This document shows positions 60,266-64,000 of a stretch of 64,000 nt of DNA, one piece after another. The translations under genes were made by a program, and so were the position numbers. Under the pieces are notes generated by a model. The model made no database searches, was not told the DNA's origin, and worked only from the letters and a program-made list of their open reading frames with translations. How positions within the stretch are numbered: the stretch's first letter is position 1; the number at the start of each line of letters is the position of its first letter. Source of the DNA: Falsiroseomonas sp050563535 (GTDB lineage Bacteria > Pseudomonadota > Alphaproteobacteria > Acetobacterales > Acetobacteraceae); assembly GCF_050563535.1 (NCBI RefSeq), contig NZ_JBNXUO010000012.1, forward strand, positions 75,602-139,601. Direction: 5' to 3'.

Positions 60266-61837
60266 GTGAGTGCGGATCGCAGCCTCGCAGCCCTGGCCGC
60301 CCTTGCCCTGCTCCTCGTCACGGCGGGGGTGGCGGGCGGCCTGCCGATGCTGAACGGCCTCCTGCTCGGCCTTGCGGCGGCCTTCGCGCTCGGTGCCGGC
60401 TGGCGCGCCATCACGCGCGCGGCACGGCCGGGCGATGCGCGGCGCGGCGCCGATCCCTTCCAGCGCCTCGCATCCGAGGTCGCGAGCGTCGTCGTCCAGA
60501 CGCCCGACGGCGTCATCCGCCACTGGTCGCCGGGGGCCGAACGCCTGTTCGGCTTCACCAGCGCCGAGGCCGTCGGCCAGCGGATGCAGGAACTGCTGCG
60601 CACGCGCTTCGCCCATGGCGGCCGCCGCGCCGCGCTGGCGGAGCTGACGCGCGGCGGCGAATGGCAGGGCGAGCTGCGCCACCGCCGCCGCGACGGCCGC
60701 GTGGTCACCGTCGCCACCACCTGGCTGCTGCGCCCCTCGCCGGAGGGCGGGGAGCCGCTGGTGGTCGAGGCCTGCACCGAGGCCGCGGGGCTGAGCGAGG
60801 CGCAGGAGGCGCTGCAGGCCTATGAGGGCCGGCTGCGGCTTGCGCAGGAAGTCGCGGGCGTCGGCACCTGGGAATGGGACACGGCGGGCGAGGTCCAGGA
60901 CTGGTCGCGCGAGCAGCACGCGCTGTTCGGCACCGACGCCGACGCCGTCCGCGCGCCGACGGTCGAGAACCTGCTCGCCCTGGTGCACCCGGATGACCGG
61001 CCCGCCCTGCGCGCCGCCATCGCCCGCGGGCTCGACACCGGGGAATACGAGGCGGAGTTCCGCATCGGCCGCCGCGGCCGCGACGGCCAGGACGAGACGC
61101 GCTGGCTGATCGGGCGCGGCCGGCGCATGCCGGGCCGGGCGGGCCGCCCGGGCCCGATGCTCGGCGTGCATGTGGACATCACCGTCCGCAAGGAGGCGGA
61201 GCAGCGCCAGGCCCTGCTGATCCGGGAAGTGGACCACCGCGCGAAGAACGCGCTGGCGGTGGTGCAGGCGGTGCTGCGCCTGACGCGGGCGCCCGACCAG
61301 GCGGCCTATGTCCGCGCCGTGGAAGGCCGCGTGGCCACCCTGGCGCGGGCGCAGACACTGCTGACGCAGAGCGGCTGGTCGGGGGCCGACCTGCGCGGGC
61401 TGCTGGAAGGCGAACTCGCGCCCTTCCTCACCACCGGCTCGCTCGGCCCGACGGTCGACCTCAACGGTCCGCCCGCGATGCTCGCGCCGCTCGTCGCGCA
61501 GCCGCTGGCCATGGCGATGCACGAACTCGCCACCAACGCGGTGAAGCACGGCGCGCTCGGCGTGCCCGGCGGGCGCGTGGCGGTGGACTGGCGGTTGGAC
61601 ACCGAGGGCGGCAGGCGCCTGCTGCGGCTGTCCTGGGCCGAAAGCGGCGGCCCCGCCCTCGGCGCCCCGCCGGAGCGCGTCGGCTTCGGTTCTCGCGTTC
61701 TGAAGGCGACCATCGGCGAACAGCTCGGCGGGCGCATCGCGCAGGACTGGCAGCCGGGCGGCATCGTCTGCCGCATCGAGATCCCGCTGCCCGAGGCCGG
61801 CGGCCCCGAACGCCCTTCCGCGGAGGGAATGGCCTGA
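60266..61837 (+). CDS. PAS-domain sensor histidine kinase, HWE/HisKA_2 family
   Basis: This 523-aa kinase has two N-terminal membrane helices (about 5-45), two PAS domains (about 70-180 and 190-310) and a C-terminal kinase core. The H-box is EVDHRAKNALAVVQAVLRL, the N-box is AMAMHELATNAVKHGAL and the ATPase ends GGRIAQDWQPGG, all typical of the HWE/HisKA_2 group. Kinases of this group often feed the PhyR-EcfG stress pathway or single-domain receivers. GTG 60266 fits GGGAG at 60254-60258; ATG 60260 is too close to it. The stop overlaps the next start. Confidence 0.88.
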   Translation: MSADRSLAALAALALLLVTAGVAGGLPMLNGLLLGLAAAFALGAGWRAITRAARPGDARRGADPFQRLASEVASVVVQTPDGVIRHWSPGAERLFGFTSAEAVGQRMQELLRTRFAHGGRRAALAELTRGGEWQGELRHRRRDGRVVTVATTWLLRPSPEGGEPLVVEACTEAAGLSEAQEALQAYEGRLRLAQEVAGVGTWEWDTAGEVQDWSREQHALFGTDADAVRAPTVENLLALVHPDDRPALRAAIARGLDTGEYEAEFRIGRRGRDGQDETRWLIGRGRRMPGRAGRPGPMLGVHVDITVRKEAEQRQALLIREVDHRAKNALAVVQAVLRLTRAPDQAAYVRAVEGRVATLARAQTLLTQSGWSGADLRGLLEGELAPFLTTGSLGPTVDLNGPPAMLAPLVAQPLAMAMHELATNAVKHGALGVPGGRVAVDWRLDTEGGRRLLRLSWAESGGPALGAPPERVGFGSRVLKATIGEQLGGRIAQDWQPGGIVCRIEIPLPEAGGPERPSAEGMA

Positions 61838-62637
61838 TGCCCCTGATCCTGATCGTGGACGACCGCGCCACCAACCGCAGCATCTACGCGCGCCTCGCCG
61901 CGCTGATCGGGGACGGCGTCGTGGTCGAGACCTTCGAGGACCCGGTCGACGCGCTGGAATGGCTGGCCACCGCGCCGGTCGACCTCGTCATCACCGACTA
62001 CCGGATGCCGTCCATGGACGGGGCGGAGTTCACCCGGCGCCTGCGCGCCGGCGCCGCGGGCGACGCGGTGGCCGATGTGCCGGTCATCGTCGTCACCGCC
62101 TATGACGACCGGTCCTTCCGGCTGCGCGCGATGGAAGCCGGCGCGACCGACTTCCTGCAGAGCCCGGTGGATCATGTCGAATTCGTCGCCCGCGCCCGCA
62201 ACCTGCTGGCCCTGCCGCGCCGCGCCGCCACCGCCCGGCCGCCGCAGGATGTGCCGGCACCGCAGGCGGCGGCCGCGGTGCCGGCGCTGGACGACCTGCC
62301 CGCGCTGATCACGGCGGCCGACCGCGCGGGCTGCTGCCTGTTCGTCAACACCCGCCAGGCGCGCCGTGTCGGCGCCGCGCCGGAGGAGCTGGTGGGCCAG
62401 GACATCGCGCGCGTCGTCGGCCAGGCGCGAGCGGCGGCGAGCCGCGCCTCGGACCAGGAGGTCTTCGCCACGGGCCGCGAACTGCCCGCCTTCGTCGAGG
62501 AGGCGCCCGGCGAGGCGCCGCTGCTGACGGTGAAGGCGCCGCTGCGCGACCGGGCCGGGCGGGTGGTGGGCGTGGTCAGCACCTCCTTCGAGCTGGCGCC
62601 GGGGCTGACGCCGTTCGCGACGGGCCAGGCGGCGTGA
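61837..62637 (+). CDS. Receiver-PAS response regulator
   Basis: This 266-aa protein has a receiver (about 1-125) with VDDRATNR, phospho-acceptor Asp in LVITDYRMPSMDG and Thr in VVTAYDD. The usual conserved Lys is replaced by Ser in FLQSPVDH. A Pro/Ala linker leads into a PAS-like domain (about 150-255) with LITAADRAGCCLFVNTRQARRVG. There is no DNA-binding or enzymatic output domain, so it probably passes signals by protein contacts. Both ends overlap neighbouring genes. Confidence 0.83.
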   Translation: MPLILIVDDRATNRSIYARLAALIGDGVVVETFEDPVDALEWLATAPVDLVITDYRMPSMDGAEFTRRLRAGAAGDAVADVPVIVVTAYDDRSFRLRAMEAGATDFLQSPVDHVEFVARARNLLALPRRAATARPPQDVPAPQAAAAVPALDDLPALITAADRAGCCLFVNTRQARRVGAAPEELVGQDIARVVGQARAAASRASDQEVFATGRELPAFVEEAPGEAPLLTVKAPLRDRAGRVVGVVSTSFELAPGLTPFATGQAA

Positions 62638-64000
62638 CGCCGGGGCGCCTGCTGCGGCGCCTCCGGGGGCGGCCCGACAGCGAACACGAGATGAGCCTGA
62701 ACCGGCTGGCCTTCGCGCTGCTGGTCGGCGGCGCGCTGGCGCTGGCGCCACCCGAGAACCCGGCCGCGGCCGCGGTGGTGCTGGCGCTGTGGTGCACCGT
62801 CGCGCTCTGCATCTTCCTCCACATCGTGGCGCGGCCGGGGCCGAGCCTGCCGCGGCGCGCGCTGGCGCTGCTGGCCGACACCGGCTTCCTCTCCCTCCAC
62901 CTGCACCTGGGCGGGGAAGCGCATGCGCTGTTCTTCCCGATCTACCTGTGGGTGGTCTTCGGCAACGGCTTCCGCTTCGGCCTGCCCTGGCTGCGCCTCG
63001 GGATGGTCCTGTCGCTGGCGGGCTTCGGCGCGGTGGTGCTCAGCACGCCCTACTGGCTCGAACAGCCGCATCTCTCCCTTGGCCTGCTGGCGGGGCTGGT
63101 GGTGCTGCCCGCCTATGCCGGCGTGCTAATCGGCAAGCTGTCGGACGCGCGGGCGGCGGCGGAAGCGGCGAGCCAGGCGAAAAGCCTGTTCCTGGCCGGC
63201 GTCAGCCACGAACTGCGTACCCCGCTGAACGCCATCATCGGCATGGGCGCGCTGCTGCGCGGCACGCGGCTGGACGCCGAGCAGCGCGACATGGCGCGCA
63301 CCGTGGACAGCGCGGCGCGCGCGCTGCTCGACCTCATCAACGACATCCTCGACCTGTCCCGCATCGAGGCGGGGCGGATGCCGGTGGCGCCCGAGGCCTG
63401 CGACCTGGCGGAGCTGCTGGAGGAGGTGCGGGGCATGGTGGACGTGCAGGCCCGCGCGCGCGGGCTGCGCTTCGGCCTGCATGTCGCGGCCGGCACGCCC
63501 GCGCGCTTCCGCACCGACCGGCGCCACCTGCGCGAGATCCTGGTGAACCTGGCCGGCAACGCGGTGAAGTTCACCGAATCCGGCGGCATCTCGCTCGGCG
63601 TCGCCGCCATCGGCGGCGGCGCCGGCCGGGTGCGGCTGCGCTTCGAGGTCTCCGACACCGGCATCGGCATCCGGCCGGAGGCGCAGGCCCGCATCTTCGA
63701 CAGCTTCACCCAGGCTGGGCCGGAGATCGCGGGCCGCTACGGGGGCACCGGCCTCGGCCTCGCGATCTGCCGGCGGCTCGCCCTGCTGCTCGGCGGCGAA
63801 CTCGGGGTGGACAGCCACCCGGGGGCAGGCAGCACCTTCCATCTCGAGCTGGAGGTGGAACCGCTGCCCGCCAGCCCGGCCCTCCCCGGCCTCGACGGCG
63901 CGACGGTGGTGCTGCTGGCGGGCGATGCGGCGGCCGCGGCCTGGACGGCGGCGCTGGCCCGGACGGGTGCGCGGCCGCGCCGCGCCGCCAGCCTCGCCGT
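62634..64000 (+). CDS. RpfC-like membrane hybrid histidine kinase (partial, 3' end outside window)
   Basis: At least 455 codons are visible. An N-terminal block of about five membrane segments (about 25-170), including LHLHLGGEAHALFFPIYLW, resembles the sensor part of RpfC-type kinases. The kinase core is complete: SHELRTPLNAIIG, LVNLAGNAVKF, DTGIGI and GGTGLGLAI. A receiver-like segment begins near residue 420 (ATVVLLAGDA) and is cut by the window end. The GTG start at 62634 overlaps the preceding TGA; ATG 62691 is an alternative. RpfC senses diffusible fatty-acid signals in Xanthomonas; whether this one does is unknown. Confidence 0.85.
   Translation, partial: MTPGRLLRRLRGRPDSEHEMSLNRLAFALLVGGALALAPPENPAAAAVVLALWCTVALCIFLHIVARPGPSLPRRALALLADTGFLSLHLHLGGEAHALFFPIYLWVVFGNGFRFGLPWLRLGMVLSLAGFGAVVLSTPYWLEQPHLSLGLLAGLVVLPAYAGVLIGKLSDARAAAEAASQAKSLFLAGVSHELRTPLNAIIGMGALLRGTRLDAEQRDMARTVDSAARALLDLINDILDLSRIEAGRMPVAPEACDLAELLEEVRGMVDVQARARGLRFGLHVAAGTPARFRTDRRHLREILVNLAGNAVKFTESGGISLGVAAIGGGAGRVRLRFEVSDTGIGIRPEAQARIFDSFTQAGPEIAGRYGGTGLGLAICRRLALLLGGELGVDSHPGAGSTFHLELEVEPLPASPALPGLDGATVVLLAGDAAAAAWTAALARTGARPRRAASLA

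Overview
This is GC-rich bacterial DNA with dense coding, frequent ATGA/GTGA stop-start overlaps and many GTG or TTG starts. The content suggests an alphaproteobacterium, most likely in or near the Acetobacteraceae (Roseomonas-like). The evidence is HWE-type kinases, three Bug/TctC solute receptors, a clade I nos operon and several promoters matching the EcfG general-stress consensus GGAAC-N16-cGTT. No rRNA, tRNA, IS element, prophage or CRISPR array was seen. The taxonomic call is an inference from gene content.

Layout: 1-2185 holds a receiver protein with a degenerate kinase module, divergent from an OmpR-type regulator. 2446-5733 is a fused trehalose synthase-maltokinase behind a consensus EcfG promoter. 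5947-10112 is a tandem pair of RTX-tailed SGNH-like proteins without signal peptides. 10158-13870 is xdhAB without xdhC. 13976-16361 is a sugar-acid operon (gnd, gntK, aldolase). 16426-18588 is a phosphoesterase plus a Ser/Thr kinase-Usp fusion. 18760-20602 is soxCD, facing the kinase across a run of hairpins.

The most unusual block is 20701-33558. Two minus-strand modules each pair a Bug receptor with an ATP-dependent CoA ligase and a biotin-type carboxyltransferase. Only the first also carries biotin carboxylase and a biotin carrier. Between them, on the plus strand, lie a GntR/FCD regulator and a biotin-protein ligase. The same ATTGTnnACAAT palindrome sits in the promoter region of both modules. 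I read this as one co-regulated carboxylate catabolic system of unknown substrate.

33665-35196 carries DUF4142 and ferritin-like stress proteins. 35374-44233 is a complete nosRZDFYLX operon for nitrous oxide reduction. 44230-53941 has a single-receiver regulator, glgX, and a treZ-malQ-treY operon; this forms the second trehalose route, again with EcfG-like promoters. 53964-59937 is a mixture: an unknown protein, an orphan NMT1-type binding protein, a lone Bug receptor, a GH5-like hydrolase and a DUF3750 protein. 60266-64000 is a signalling operon of an HWE kinase, a receiver-PAS protein and an RpfC-like hybrid kinase that runs off the window end.
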